Below are positions 31,319 to 43,213 of a DNA stretch of 64,000 nt, piece by piece. The position numbers and the translations under genes were made by a program. Under the pieces are notes generated by a model. That model did no database searches and was not told where the DNA came from. It saw only the letters and a program-made list of their open reading frames with translations. This DNA is from Oegoconia quadripuncta (taxonomy: Eukaryota > Arthropoda > Insecta > Lepidoptera > Autostichidae), in assembly GCA_949316235.1 (NCBI GenBank), contig OX438758.1:14603731-14667730 (forward strand). Direction: 5' to 3'. Every line of letters begins with the position of its first letter. Positions within the stretch are counted from its first letter, which is position 1.

Positions 31319-32013
31319 TATGGTGACTGATTCACAAAATGGTAAATTTTTAAGTTGTTTGGCGGTTTATATAGAAAACTTTCGAGCAAGTTTGAACATG
31401 TTTAATATGCACCTGCCCTAACCCTTTTCTTTAGTGTGAACCATTAAGGTATGATTTATTACATGAGACTGAATTTTTTCACCCTCCAAAAAATACCAAC
31501 GATTGCGCGGTGTTTTGAGCAAACGGTTTTTTCATCACGAAACTTTGGTTAATTTATAACATGATTTTGACGTTGATGGCATCTACGTTCACATAAAGAA
31601 ACCAATTTTATTACAATCTCTCGATTAATTACACGAGGCTACCCAAAAACGCGAACCGTTCTGTATCACCTTATGTCACGTTCGGGTATCCCACGGCAAT
31701 AAATTCTATATTTTTTGATAAAAATTCGCGTATCTTGACAATCTTCACACGACCTCATGCACCTGCGTATCACCTTGTGTCACGATCACAATAAATTCTA
31801 TATTTTTTTCATAAAGATTCCTCATGCACCTGCGTGCTTATCACATAAAAAACCTGTCCGTTGAATGCACAATGGAATACGGTGTTGTTTTTACAAAATA
31901 ACTTAGCCTAACACAACAAGAGAACTAAAAGTATACACTAACTTAATCTAACAAAAATAACTTAAATTTCTAATTAAAAGCTAACTTAATATAAACACTC
32001 ACTCACTCACTCA

Positions 32014-32340
32014 CTAATTCTCTGTACTATCGTCATCCTCTTCGATTGTATAAAATTTAGGGGGCTCCATGCAATTTAGATACTGCTCATCGAAGGGCTC
32101 GTAAGCATCCATCGTAATTCCCACATCTTCATCATCATCGTATCTCCCCCATTCACATTCTTCTTCTTCTTCCTCTTCGGTCATTGCCGGCGTCAGCGGA
32201 TTGTAATTCACTGGCACCCAGTCCGGCAAAATTGGTGGACTATATCCATTAGTTGTAGAGCAGTAATCCATAAAAACAAAATAACTAGCACATTCTTCAC
32301 AAGTACACTGGCAACAACATGTAGTACAACAGCTATACAT
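32014..32340 (-). CDS. Gene B (unit 5)
   Basis: An intact 108-residue copy with three differences from unit 2: leucine to phenylalanine at residue 23 (FVFMDYC), aspartate to glutamate at the start of the acidic run, and the glycine-to-cysteine variant. Confidence 0.7.
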   Translation of the reverse strand: MYSCCTTCCCQCTCEECASYFVFMDYCSTTNGYSPPILPDWVPVNYNPLTPAMTEEEEEEECEWGRYDDDEDVGITMDAYEPFDEQYLNCMEPPKFYTIEEDDDSTEN

Positions 32341-32507
32341 TATAATAATATATTATTGGATGGTGTTACGTTCGGCTCAGGCTGAATGAACAGTGAATAT
32401 CGGTCGAAGGCGTCAGAAGGCTTTATATACGCACAGCTACAAAACCCCCAAAGGGCGGGGGGTTTTATCGAGTGATTTATGTTGTTATTTTAATTGACAA
32501 TCACATT

Positions 32508-33243
32508 TTACTCTGTTGATTCGAAGAAGTATTTTTTGCAATCATCGCTTTCTGAAATTTGTTTAGTTATATTGAATATAACATCTCGAATGTTTTGGTA
32601 TGTTTTATCATTCTCGCATTGAGTGTAATATTTGACGCGTAAATCAACATTCTTCCAATGATCTTTGATGGATATATCCTTTAATTTCTTGACATCATAA
32701 ATTTCAATTTTGATGAGATGGCTGGCGTTGTTATTTGCAGACATAGATATGTAAGAAGTTCCACCATTGCTCGATTGGCTAACGGAACTTGACAAAGATG
32801 GTTTCTTTTTTTTCTTTGGTTTTTCAAAAAAATGTTCAATGCTGTTGGATAGCTTTTGAGCCTTTGGTTTCCTTTTCGCCTGTATTTCTTGATTTTCATC
32901 ATCGCTTATAGAAGGGTAGTAATAATTTTTCAGAGTATAATCGAATGTATCCGATGTCGCAGAAGGCTGAAACAAATGCGATTAGATATAAAAATGTGAA
33001 TTCATTAGATACGTGAGTGAGAAATGTAACCAGACGTTTTGTTTCGAGTTATTGGGAAAAACTTTGTTATATCACATGATAATTAAAATGAAAAGATTTT
33101 TAATATGTTTAAAAATAAAACAACACAAGTTTTAATTTTTCAAATCACACTGAAGATGAATTTTTATAACATTTAGACTTATCTCACAAATAAAAATTTT
33201 GCAATTTACAAAACTGTATGATAATAAAATAACTCACATCCAT
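32508..33243 (-). CDS. Gene A (unit 5)
   Basis: Exon 1 is 33238-33243, the intron 32967-33237 and exon 2 32508-32966. The protein is identical to unit 2. Confidence 0.72.
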
Positions 33244-33948
33244 TATGGTGACTGATTCACAAAATGTTAAAGAATGGTAAATTTTTAAGTTGTTTGGCGG
33301 TTTATATAGAAAACTTTCGAGCAAGTTTGAACATGTTTAATATGCACCTGCCCTAACCCTTTTCTTTAGTGTGAACCATTAAGGTATGATTTATTACATG
33401 AGACTAAATTTTTTCACCCTCCAAAAAATACCAACGATTGCGCGGTGTTTTGAGCAAACGGTTTTTTCATCACGAAACTTTGGTTAATTTATAACATGAT
33501 TTTGACGTTGATGGCATCTACGTTCACATAAAGAAACCAATTTTATTACAATCTCTCGATTAATTACACGAGGCTACCCAAAAACGCGAACCGTTCTGTA
33601 TCACCTTATGTCACGTTCGGGTATCCCACGGCAATAAATTCTATATTTTTTCATAAAAATTCGCGTATCTTGACAATCTTCACACGACCTCATGCACCTG
33701 CGTATCACCTTGTGTCACGATCACAATAAATTCTATATTTTTTTCATAAAGATTCCTCATGCACCTGCGTGCTTATCATATAAAAAACCTGTCTGTTGAA
33801 TGCACAATGGAATACGGTGTTGTTTTTACAAAATAACTTAGCCTAACACAACAAGAGAACTAAAAGTATACACTAACTTAATCTAACAAAAATAACTTAA
33901 ATTTCTAATTAAAAGCTAACTTAATATAAACACTCACTCACTCACTCA

Positions 33949-34275
33949 CTAATTCTCTGTACTATCGTCATCCTCTTCGATTGTATAAAATTTAGGGGGC
34001 TCCATGCAATTTAGATACTGCTCATCGAAGGGCTCGTAAGCATCCATCGTAATTCCCACATCTTCATCATCATCGTATCTCCCCCATTCACCTTCTTCTT
34101 CTTCTTCATCTTCGGTCATTGCCGGCGTCAGCGAATTGTAATTCACTGGCACCCAGTCCGGCAAAATTGGTGGACTATATCCATTAGTTGTAGAGCAGTA
34201 ATCCATCAAAACAAAATAACTAGCACATTCTTCACAAGTACACTGGCAACAACATGTAGTACAACAGCTATACAT
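33949..34275 (-). CDS. Gene B (unit 6)
   Basis: An intact 108-residue copy with the glycine form and one private change, proline to serine in VNYNSLTP. Confidence 0.7.
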   Translation of the reverse strand: MYSCCTTCCCQCTCEECASYFVLMDYCSTTNGYSPPILPDWVPVNYNSLTPAMTEDEEEEEGEWGRYDDDEDVGITMDAYEPFDEQYLNCMEPPKFYTIEEDDDSTEN

Positions 34276-34442
34276 TATAATAATATATTATTGGATGGTG
34301 TTACGTTCGGCTCAGGCTGAATGAACAGTGAATATCGGTCGAAGGCGTCAGAAGGCTTTATATACGCACAGCTACAAAACCCCCAAAGGGCGGGGGGTTT
34401 TATCGAGTGATTTATGTTGTTATTTTAATTGACAATCACATT

Positions 34443-35178
34443 TTACTCTGTTGATTCGAAGAAGTATTTTTTGCAATCATCGCTTTCTGAAATTTGTTTA
34501 GTTATATTGAATATAACATCTCGAATGTTTTGGTATGTTTTATCATTCTCGCATTGAGTGTAATATTTGACGCGTAAATCAACATTCTTCCAATGATCTT
34601 TGATGGATATATCCTTTAATTTCTTGACATCATAAATTTCAATTTTGATGAGATGGCTGGCGTTGTTATTTGCAGACATAGATATGTAAGAAGTTCCACC
34701 ATTGCTCGATTGGCTAACGGAACTTGACAAAGATGGTTTCTTTTTTTTCTTTGGTTTTTCAAAAAAATGTTCAATGCTGTTGGATAGCTTTTGAGCCTTT
34801 GGTTTCCTTTTCGCCTGTATTTCTTGATTTTCATCATCGCTTATAGAAGGGTAGTAATAATTTTTCAGAGTATAATCGAATGTATCCGATGTCGCAGAAG
34901 GCTGAAACAAATGCGATTAGATATAAAAATGTGAATTCATTAGATACGTGAGTGAGAAATGTAACCAGACGTTTTGTTTCGAGTTATTGGGAAAAACTTT
35001 GTTATATCACATGATAATTAAAATGAAAAGATGTTTAATATGTTTAAAAATAAAACAACACAAGTTTTAATTTTTCAAATCACACTGAAGATGAATTTTT
35101 ATAACATTTAGACTTATCTCACAAATAAAAATTTTGCAATTTACAAAACTGTATGATAATAAAATAACTCACATCCAT
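34443..35178 (-). CDS. Gene A (unit 6)
   Basis: Exon 1 is 35173-35178, the intron 34902-35172 and exon 2 34443-34901. The protein is identical to unit 2. Confidence 0.72.
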
Positions 35179-35876
35179 TATGGTGACTGATTCACAAAAT
35201 GTTAAAGAATGGTAAATTTTTAAGTTGTTTGGCGGTTTATATAGAAAACTTTCGAGCAAGTTTGAACATGTTTAATATGCACCTGCCCTAACCCTTTTCT
35301 TTAGTGTGAACCATTAAGGTATGATTTATTACATGAGACTAAATTTTTTCACCCTCCAAAAAATACCAACGATTGCGCGGTGTTTTGAGCAAACGGTTTT
35401 TTCATCACGAAACTTTGGTTAATTTATAACATGATTTTGACGTTGATGGCATCTACGTTCACATAAAGAAACCAATTTTATTACAATCTCTCGATTAATT
35501 ACACGAGGCTACCCAAAAACGCGAACCGTTCTGTATCACCTTATGTCACGTTCGGGTATCCCACGGCAATAAATTCTATATTTTTTGATAAAAATTCGCG
35601 TATCTTGACAATCTTCACACGACCTCATGCACCTGCGTATCACCTTGTGTCACGATCACAATAAATTCTATATTTTTTTCATAAAGATTCCTCATGCACC
35701 TGCGTGCTTATCACATAAAAAACCTGTCCGTTGAATGCACAATGGAATACGGTGTTGTTTTTACAAAATAACTTAGCCTAACACAACAAGAGAACTAAAA
35801 GTATACACTAACTTAATCTAACAAAAATAACTTAAATTTCTAATTAAAAGCTAACTTAATATAAACACTCACTCAC

Positions 35877-36206
35877 TCACTCACTATTCTCTGTACTATC
35901 GTCATCCTCTTCGATTGTATAAAATTTAGGGGGCTCCATGCAATTTAGATACTGCTCATCGAAGGGCTCGTAAGCATCCATCGTAATTCCCACATCTTCA
36001 TCATCATCGTATCTCCCCCATTCACCTTCTTCTTCTTCATCTTCGGTCATTGCCGGCGTCAGCGGATTGTAATTCACTGGCACCCAGTCCGGCAAAATTG
36101 GTGGACTATATCCATTAGTTGTAGAGCAGTAATCCATCAAAACAAAATAACTAGCACATTCTTCACAAGTACACTGGCAACAACATGTAGTACAACAGCT
36201 ATACAT
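35877..36206 (-). CDS. Gene B (unit 7), extended by two codons
   Basis: A 109-residue version. One glutamate codon is lost from the acidic run (EEEEGEWGR), and a 2-base loss at the stop codon makes translation run into the GTGAG tract, adding Ser-Glu before a TGA. Confidence 0.7.
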   Translation of the reverse strand: MYSCCTTCCCQCTCEECASYFVLMDYCSTTNGYSPPILPDWVPVNYNPLTPAMTEDEEEEGEWGRYDDDEDVGITMDAYEPFDEQYLNCMEPPKFYTIEEDDDSTENSE

Positions 36207-36373
36207 TATAATAATATATTATTGGATGGTGTTACGTTCGGCTCAGGCTGAATGAACAGTGAATATCGGTCGAAGGCGTCAGAAGGCTTTATATACGCAC
36301 AGCTACAAAACCCCCAAAGGGCGGGGGGTTTTATCGAGTGATTTATGTTGTTATTTTAATTGACAATCACATT

Positions 36374-36567
36374 TTACTCTGTTGATTCGAAGAAGTATTT
36401 TTTGCAATCATCGCTTTCTGAAATTTGTTTAGTTATATTGAATATAACATCTCGAATGTTTTGGTATGTTTTATCATTCTCGCATTGAGTGTAATATTTG
36501 ACGCGTAAATCAACATTCTTCCAATGATCTTTGATGGATATATCCTTTAATTTCTTGACATCATAAA
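36374..36567 (-). pseudogene. Gene A (unit 7), C-terminal part
   Basis: This is the last 64 codons of exon 2 (from YDVKKLKDIS to the stop), cut at 36567 by the DDE transposon. The open frame continues 43 bases into the transposon, but this has no biological support. Confidence 0.9.
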
Positions 36568-37554
36568 GAACATCGGCCACTTTCCATACTTGTGTGGACC
36601 TGACTTCCAAAAATCTTGTCTAAGAATAATTTACGACGAATTAGTTATATTTAGGCTTATTAGGTGTTGTGATATAATAACGCGTGTCCTACCAGGCCAT
36701 GTTAAAAAGTTATTAAGTCAAAACACTTTTGAGGTTAGGATAGGTAGGTAACATTAGATTTCTGTAATTCTGAATTATTCTCAGACCGGAAAAAAAAGAA
36801 ATTATTATCACCAAACAGCCTAGCCGTAATTCTTATCTATGTCACGACATTAAGATAAGCAAGCTATATCGGCTGAAACGACGACGACGATGTACCTACC
36901 TACTCTAGGGCGCCCATTAAGATCATGCAAGCTTCCATCACAATCATCAGTCATATGAATGACGGAATTCAATCGAAACTAGTCTAATGGGCGCATCCGT
37001 GGGTAGTGGGTGCCACCTACCAACACACGACATGACATACTTACCTAGCTACTTAGAAACATATCCTAAAAATGTGTAAGTATATCTAGTCTGCTCTGCT
37101 ATGGTACCTTACTAGTCTAGGAAGGAAAGGAATAATAAACTTAATATGTTAGGAAGGAATTCTATATGCTAAAAAGAGTTCTGTAGAGGTTGTACCCCAA
37201 AACGTATGATTCTGGCCATGTTTGATGTATTAAAGAGGGAAGGAAGTGTTAGTTTCTTGACAGGTTTCACGATGGGGGTTTTTTTAATATAAGTAGGTAC
37301 TTAGTAATACAAGATGAGAAATGATTTGTTATTTTTTTATTGTACCTACTTACCTGCCTATTATGATGTTCCAAGTGTGCAGTAGGTAATTATTTACTTT
37401 AGTACACTACTATGTCTGCACGTGAAGTGTATAAAAGTAAATAATTACTAACTAGTTAGCAAAATAGCGATGAAATGTATCACCTCTTATCACATAGAAT
37501 ATCTAGTATGAAAAATATTCACCTATTCAAAGCAGTTTACTTAAGTTTGGATAG

Positions 37555-37657
37555 GTACAGTCGACAGCACGTCAAGTGTAACACAGGTGACTCTTATTAT
37601 CCGGCTAAGGTTTAAACTCAAACTAAAGTGTTACACTTGACATGCTGTCGACTGTAC
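37555..37657. repeat. 103-bp foldback (MITE-like)
   Basis: 30-bp arms (37555-37584 and 37628-37657) are reverse complements with one mismatch, around a 43-base loop. The arms begin GTACAGTCGACAGCA. It lies just downstream of the transposase stop. Confidence 0.85.
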
Positions 37658-37708
37658 ATGAAATGAACAAAAAGAAATAAAAATGAGCATTTTTAATTTA
37701 TATTAATT

Positions 37709-40123
37709 TTATTCTTCCTCTTCTCTTATTACTACTTCATCTAAAAATCCTGCTGGTGCTAGTATTGTATCCTGATGCCTGGCCCACCCAAGATACCACA
37801 CTATAGTCATAACATGTGCACAGCACCCTATTGTTCGACGACCAACCATACAATTACAACAGTATTCTGTAATCCCTTCCCTTCCAGACACATTGTTTTC
37901 TATTAATATGTATACATAGTATTGTTTTCTTCCAATGTGTCTGGATTTAATTTTTCCCCTTATTAATGTGTTGTCACCACTTCCTCTCAGACCATTTTCC
38001 AAAACATCAATCTGTTCCCTGCATACTTCGATTCTATATCCGCCATGGAAACGTACATGCTCTCCATAGTAAGATCGAGCTTGTCGGATCTGGTACGTCC
38101 CCAAGGCGAATAATATTAAATCATTAAATTCGAACCTTGGAAATGCCAATAAATTATTACGATCAGCTGTAATACTGACAAAACTCGATGTTCGTCTGTT
38201 CATATTGTAATCATTTATAAAATCTGCTAACATATTCGGATAATTAAGTCTTTCTCTTATGATTTCTATTATTTGTGGGTCATTGGGTCTATTTTGCAGA
38301 CGAACACCGAATCTATTTAAGAGGCTGGCAGCTATAGAAAACGTTTGCATCATAAATGGCAATGTAATGTTGCAATAATTTTGTCTTAAGATTTTAAAGT
38401 CTCTTTTAAAATATCCGTTCACCACTTCCACCACCCAACGACAGATTGTTACGCGACGACTTCTATTTGCTTGTTGGGTGGTCAGTTGATGTTCACCCTC
38501 TAAAAGAGATTCAGGCATATATGTTTTATAGCTGCAAGCCTCTAATAAATTAATGGAATCTCGAAATCCTCGGTCCAAAATAAAAATGTCATTTTCTTGA
38601 AAATATTGTCTGAGAGGTGAGTTTTCGTTTCTAAAAAGTCCTATCATAATATCTGCATCCGACGTTGTAGCTTTGTATGGGCCAAGACAGTCTAAAATGT
38701 AACCATCACTAGTCACCAGCATGAATGGTTTCAATAGATTTCTATTTTTATGCAAAGAATATGTGTCTTTTTGAAACATATAATTAGCGCTTTTATTTGT
38801 GTAGATATACGTCCCATCGCATATAATGATTACATTTTGATGATCTTCATTAAAAAGTGCATTGGGTAACATTAGATTCCGCTGCATTAATTGTTCTCGG
38901 GTTATATGGTTGATTCCTAGATTCCTCGGCACAAAATCCTGTACTAATATTTCCCTGGCTTTACCCATGAGCCTCTCTAGAGTGCGCCTTGGCACTTGCA
39001 ATAACTGTGATAACCTGTCATCAGAATCACCAGTCCTGATCTTCATTAAAAATGCACCCAGTCCCAAAAGACCTCTACGCATTTCCATGACACGAGGCAC
39101 TTCATCAATTAATGTTAAGAAATCTTGTTTAGACCTACCCAGCCAATACAGAAATAAATGTTCATCAATTTGCTCAATGCTGTGTATGCTCGAGAAATCC
39201 AGGAATGTATTAAATGCATTTACAAATGATAATGCATGTTCCACTTGTTCAGCAGTAAATAATCTTAAACTATTATTGGAATCGAACAATGTTTCCCAAT
39301 TGCCACCTTGCAGATGTTCCCTACAAACACGAGCATTTATAGGGATATAATATTTGTAATCCGACAGAATCGTTGCTCTCATTGCATCTGAAATTCTGTG
39401 CAAATCTCTGTGCTGACAACCATGGAAAATACAGTGAGAAGCAGTATTAGCTGCTCGTCTGTAACTGTTGAGAAGTATGGTTCCAGGTACTTCATCTCCT
39501 CGTTGAATAACTGGAGGAACTTCATCTCCTCGTTGAATAACTGGAGGAACTTCATCTCCTCTTTGAATCACTGGAGGAACTTCATCTCCTCTTTGAATCA
39601 CTGGAGGAACTTCTTCAGATTGCTGGCTCTCAATATTTTGCAGCATGCGATGTACGGACCTCTTCACACTCAGCCAGCAAGGGTGACACACACAATCTGA
39701 TTCAGTTACCTACAAATAATTGTATAATCAATACTGGGTATGCACTGTAGTTTATTTTTGTGAACAAGGACTTTGCTATTGTGCCTTTGTCTTATTAAAA
39801 TTATATATAATTAAGTATATAAGTTTGGGTGAGTGTGTCTCTGCTAAAGAGATTAAGTAAAGATAAATAAACAATCAATTTAAAATTACCTGATGTGGTG
39901 CAACTCTGTTTAGAATTTCATTATGTATCGCTTGCTGCAAATCGGTTGGATTCTGCCGTATAATAAGGTCACTTTGACGGTTCAATAGAGACCTTCCACA
40001 TAGAATGCACACTTGAGTGTGCCCATGAGAGGAAGAGCTGCCGGGCTCATTTTCTAATGATGAGTTAATAGCTTGTATTGCTAACTGCCAGCATGCTTCA
40101 CAAACTAAGTCCTCTTCGGTCAC
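37709..40123 (-). CDS. DDE transposase with C-terminal SWIM zinc finger (main exons)
   Basis: Two exons join in frame: 40123-39890 and 39709-37709, with a CAG|GTAATT donor and a TTTGTAG acceptor, giving about 744 residues. The first exon holds zinc-binding pairs (CEACW, CILCGRSL); the second begins VTESDCVCHPCW, repeating that module. Then come four to five VPPVIQRGDE repeats, a CIFHGC...RVCREHL zinc-like segment, and a DDE_Tnp_4-type catalytic core: D in IICDGTYIYTNKS, D in FILDRGFRDS, E in RWVVEVVNGYFK. The C-terminus has a SWIM-like finger (YCCNCMVGRRTIGCCAHVM). The frame is uninterrupted, so the enzyme may still be functional. A TTTTAG acceptor at 40124 shows that at least one exon lies further upstream. 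Confidence 0.82.
39487..39612 (-). repeat. 30-bp tandem repeat in transposase gene
   Basis: A 30-bp unit (ACTGGAGGAACTTCATCTCC plus 10 bases) is repeated four to five times in frame, encoding the VPPVIQRGDE repeats. Confidence 0.92.
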
Positions 40124-41363
40124 CTAAAAGAGAAATAAAATGTTACAATCTGCATTTTACACAGAGTACATGACATTACAGTACAATCGCTGCTGTAATA
40201 TTCTTTTTTTTAAATGAACACATTTTGTGTGGCACTTGTAGCATTTAGGGCAGTATTTTAAATCTACACTTTCATAGTTAGTAGATACTTAGTACTTCAG
40301 TAAAATCTCAATATTTTTTATGAACCATACATACAAAATAAGTGGCACCAACTACCATTCTACCAATATCTGTGATACCAGTCATTACATTCTATACTCT
40401 TGTGATCAACTTATTATCTTATCTTATTAACAAACAAATTATGTTTTATTGCACAAAAAATGTGATATTATAATGACTATTATATTTTTTATTTATTTAT
40501 TCAGGAAAAAGTTAGTCATATACCATTATACTACTATTTGTGTTACATAATACAAGCAGACCAATTTATTCCCTTTTTTGTCTATAAACAAAGTTATTCT
40601 AATGAACATCATTCTGAGACTGTTGTGCTACAAAAATAAGCTAAGACTTGAGTACATGTTAAATATTTTGTAATAATAATTTAAAAAGAACTTTATATCT
40701 ATCTACAACTCGTAGTTCTTTTATATACTTACAACACAGTTCGCCCACACTTCGCTTGTATGTGTAAAGACTTTTGGAAAAAATATCAACCGAATTGAGA
40801 TGTTTATTACAATAATTGCAAGCTCGCCTGAAAAATGTGTTTTTGGCATAGTTTGTATGACAGAAAGAAATATGAAAGTATCTTTTGAACGTGAGCAGAT
40901 GCGGGGAATTTTAATGGAGATCCTTTCTAATAATACCAACACCCTGTAACGTCCACTGCTGGACTAAAGGCCTCTCCCAGTAATAGGAGGATTTATATCA
41001 CAATCACATGCCTGGGCAGACTGGTAATCGCCAATTGTTGAACTGAGGATACCTCCTTTGATATCCTGAATATGTTGAAAGGCACAGTAAGGCAGTGACA
41101 ATTGTATTCTGCTCTGCTATCGCAGTATGGCCATATATTTTGTAAACATTAGTACTACTCTACGATGCTCCACTGAAAATCGGTTCCTTTAGCATCTGCA
41201 TCTAGTCTAAGCTGGAACCTTTTAAGGCATATATCCATTGATTTACTACTACCCGGGTAGTAGTAAATCAATGCATATATCATTTACACAATATATCAAC
41301 AGCTGTGTGCTGTAGTTTCCTATTTGAAGGTACTGGCATGTTTTATGTTTATAGTAGGTACCT
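40124..41363 (-). other. Transposase intron with SINE-like fragment
   Basis: This is mostly featureless AT-rich sequence within the presumed intron. The stretch 40944-41100 contains AACGTCCACTGCTGGACTAA and the following AGGCCTCTCCCA, a motif dispersed through lepidopteran genomes as part of SINE or CR1-type elements. A possible further exon near 40740-40850 (ACNYCNKHLNSVDIF) has a GTAAGT donor, but its phase does not fit the next exon, so it is left unassigned. Confidence 0.45.
41237..41274. repeat. 38-bp perfect palindrome
   Basis: The sequence from 41237 to 41255 is the exact reverse complement of 41256-41274, centred on CCCGGG. It lies 90 bp left of the gypsy element and is flanked by direct GCATATATC repeats. 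Confidence 0.95.
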
Positions 41364-41578
41364 AGTCATGCAGACTCTACCGCCCACGCGCTCTGCGATA
41401 GCGCCCGAGCAGACGTCCGAACCGCGGACTCAGCGCATTTTATAAGATAAGGGCTTCCTGCGTGGAGCCTGGGATTAGTTTTAAGACACAATAATAAAAT
41501 CAGTCTCTATCGAGAGGTTGACAGCTAACCTCGTCTCTTCTTTTTAAAAAGCCCTCTCTCCGAAGTCGCGACAAATCT
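41364..41578 (+). repeat. Gypsy 5' LTR
   Basis: 215 bp, matching the 3' LTR base for base by eye. An AATAAAAT polyadenylation-type signal lies near its middle. Confidence 0.93.
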
Positions 41579-41962
41579 GGCGCAGCCGGTAGGATATCCA
41601 CGTCGAAGGCTAGTGCTTGTTTGGACCCCGAAATTGGTCCTAGTACGAGTTTTTCGGCAACGTTTTAACGTTTAAACGGATATCCGACGAACCAAATAAA
41701 TAAGATTACGCGATCAAGTGAATTAAGAGATTCAGAGGTGCGCAGCTGACAATTGGAGGAAATGTGGCCGAGTCGTCTGTGAGTAAAACTTTTCACTTCC
41801 TGTCTTGTCCCATCCCTTATCCAATTTGCTGTAATAAAAAGAATTAATATAAGATATATTATAAGTATAACGATATACATAAATCGATATTGTTTTATTA
41901 ATTGAAATTGTGTACATAAATTGATACTTTTCATATAAGACTGTAAAAGTAAATTTTATAAA

Positions 41963-43213
41963 ATGAATAATATAAGATCAATTCCCACAGAACACTTAAA
42001 AATCATCCCAAACTTTGATGGGGACCAAAAATTGCTAAACTTATTTATTAAGAAATCTGAATACATAATTGATGCCTATAGAGGTGCTCTGGACGATTAT
42101 CCACAACATGTATATGTGTTTCATGCTATAACCAGCCGGCTCATAGGCAAAGCCGCCCACCTCCTCAGTGAGCGTGATGATATTAGTACATGGTCAGAAT
42201 TGAAAGAATTACTTACCCAACATTTTGTGGCCCGCGATCAGAGCAGTGCATTGCCATTGAGCTAGAAAACTTGAAAATAGCAAAAGGGGAAAGCTTTTTG
42301 GATTTTTCTAACAGAGTACAAAATGTCCGATCTAGTCTGCTGTCCAAAGTTAACCAGATTAATGATGATAATCTTAAGAGATCTAAGGTAATAATCTATG
42401 ATAACACCGCCCTTAATGTCTTTTTATATAATTTACCCGAAGACATGATCCGCATAGTGCGACTGAAAGAGTGTAAAACTCTCGAAGAAGCTCTTAAGGT
42501 TGTATTAGAGGAAGTTAACTTCCTTCAACAGTATAACGCACATAATAAAAACAAACAAAATTTTAACCCACAAGTTCAACCTTCTCAACAATTATCTAAT
42601 TACAAACCTATTTTTCCCCAAGTTAACCCCGGTTTTGCTATACAACCCAATATAAGACAGAAATTTGCCGCTCCGATTCCTAATCAAGGTTTTAGATTCC
42701 CACAACAACCCAGTAATTTTAGATTTGGAATTCCCAATCAAGGTCACAGATTCATACCATCGACCCAACAAAATTTCCAATTTGGTATTCCACGTCCTCA
42801 GATGGGATATAGACCAAACATCCCATTTAATCAAACTATGCAACCTCAACAATTTAACAGGCAAGGTCCCTCCCAAAATCGATTCAATTATGGAATTCCA
42901 CCCACAACAAAGGCGTCCCTCTGGTTTCGTAGACACCGACGTTTCTATGCGTACAGCGCCTCCGCTTAAAAATAACGCCCTACAAACAGACCCACACGAT
43001 CTATTTTACATAAATGAGAACAATGACGCCGATGAGCAGCTTGCTATCTCCAATGATGCTCAGAATTACGATGATAGTTACCCAGCACAGTATGATGATT
43101 TTTATGAAAATACTGATTTCAATGGTACGCATTACAGCCCCCAAGAAAACTTGGTACATGCCGAACCTGAAAATTTTTGTATTCAGGCCTCGGAACAGAA
43201 CCTCCCGAAGTAA
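41963..43213 (+). pseudogene. Gypsy gag, two frame changes
   Basis: The capsid-like start (LKIIPNFDGDQKLLNLFIKK) follows a 384-base leader. The reading leaves its frame near 42225, continues one frame over (ENLKIAKGESFLDFSNRVQN, then a glutamine/asparagine/proline-rich region with repeated GFRFPQQ-like segments), and returns near 42905 to end at 43213. No CCHC knuckle is visible, as in errantivirus gag. Because the net frame is kept and LTRs are identical, the two indels are either very recent or sequencing errors. A slippery heptamer for pol expression lies at 43171-43177. Confidence 0.82.
43171..43177 (+). promoter_or_regulatory. Slippery heptamer A AAT TTT for -1 frameshift
   Basis: In gag frame the sequence reads A AAT TTT, matching the X XXY YYZ rule. 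A -1 slip leads directly into the pol frame opening at 43177, 36 bases before the gag stop. Confidence 0.75.

Larger units (their letters stand above)
29450..31374 (-). repeat. Array unit 4
   Basis: A complete 1925-bp unit that, like unit 2, lacks the short insertion upstream of gene A. It mixes unit 2-like and unit 3-like variants, suggesting exchange between copies. Confidence 0.96.
31375..33309 (-). repeat. Array unit 5
   Basis: A complete 1935-bp unit. Private changes include GACTGAATTT for GACTAAATTT near 31466 and AGATTTTTAATATG in the gene A intron. Confidence 0.96.
33310..35244 (-). repeat. Array unit 6
   Basis: A complete 1935-bp unit with two private substitutions in the 3' flank (near 33779 and 33793). 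Confidence 0.96.
35245..36567 (-). repeat. Array unit 7, left part (split unit)
   Basis: These 1323 bp are the left part of a unit whose remainder lies at 50885-51492. The two parts join without gain or loss of bases when the 14.3 kb insertion is removed, giving a 1931-bp unit. Confidence 0.95.

Noticed and set aside
36896..37000. Inverted GGGCGCCCATTA / TAATGGGCGC pair as a transposon end
   Set aside because: The matching arms are only about 9-10 bp with no duplication around them, too weak to call an element.
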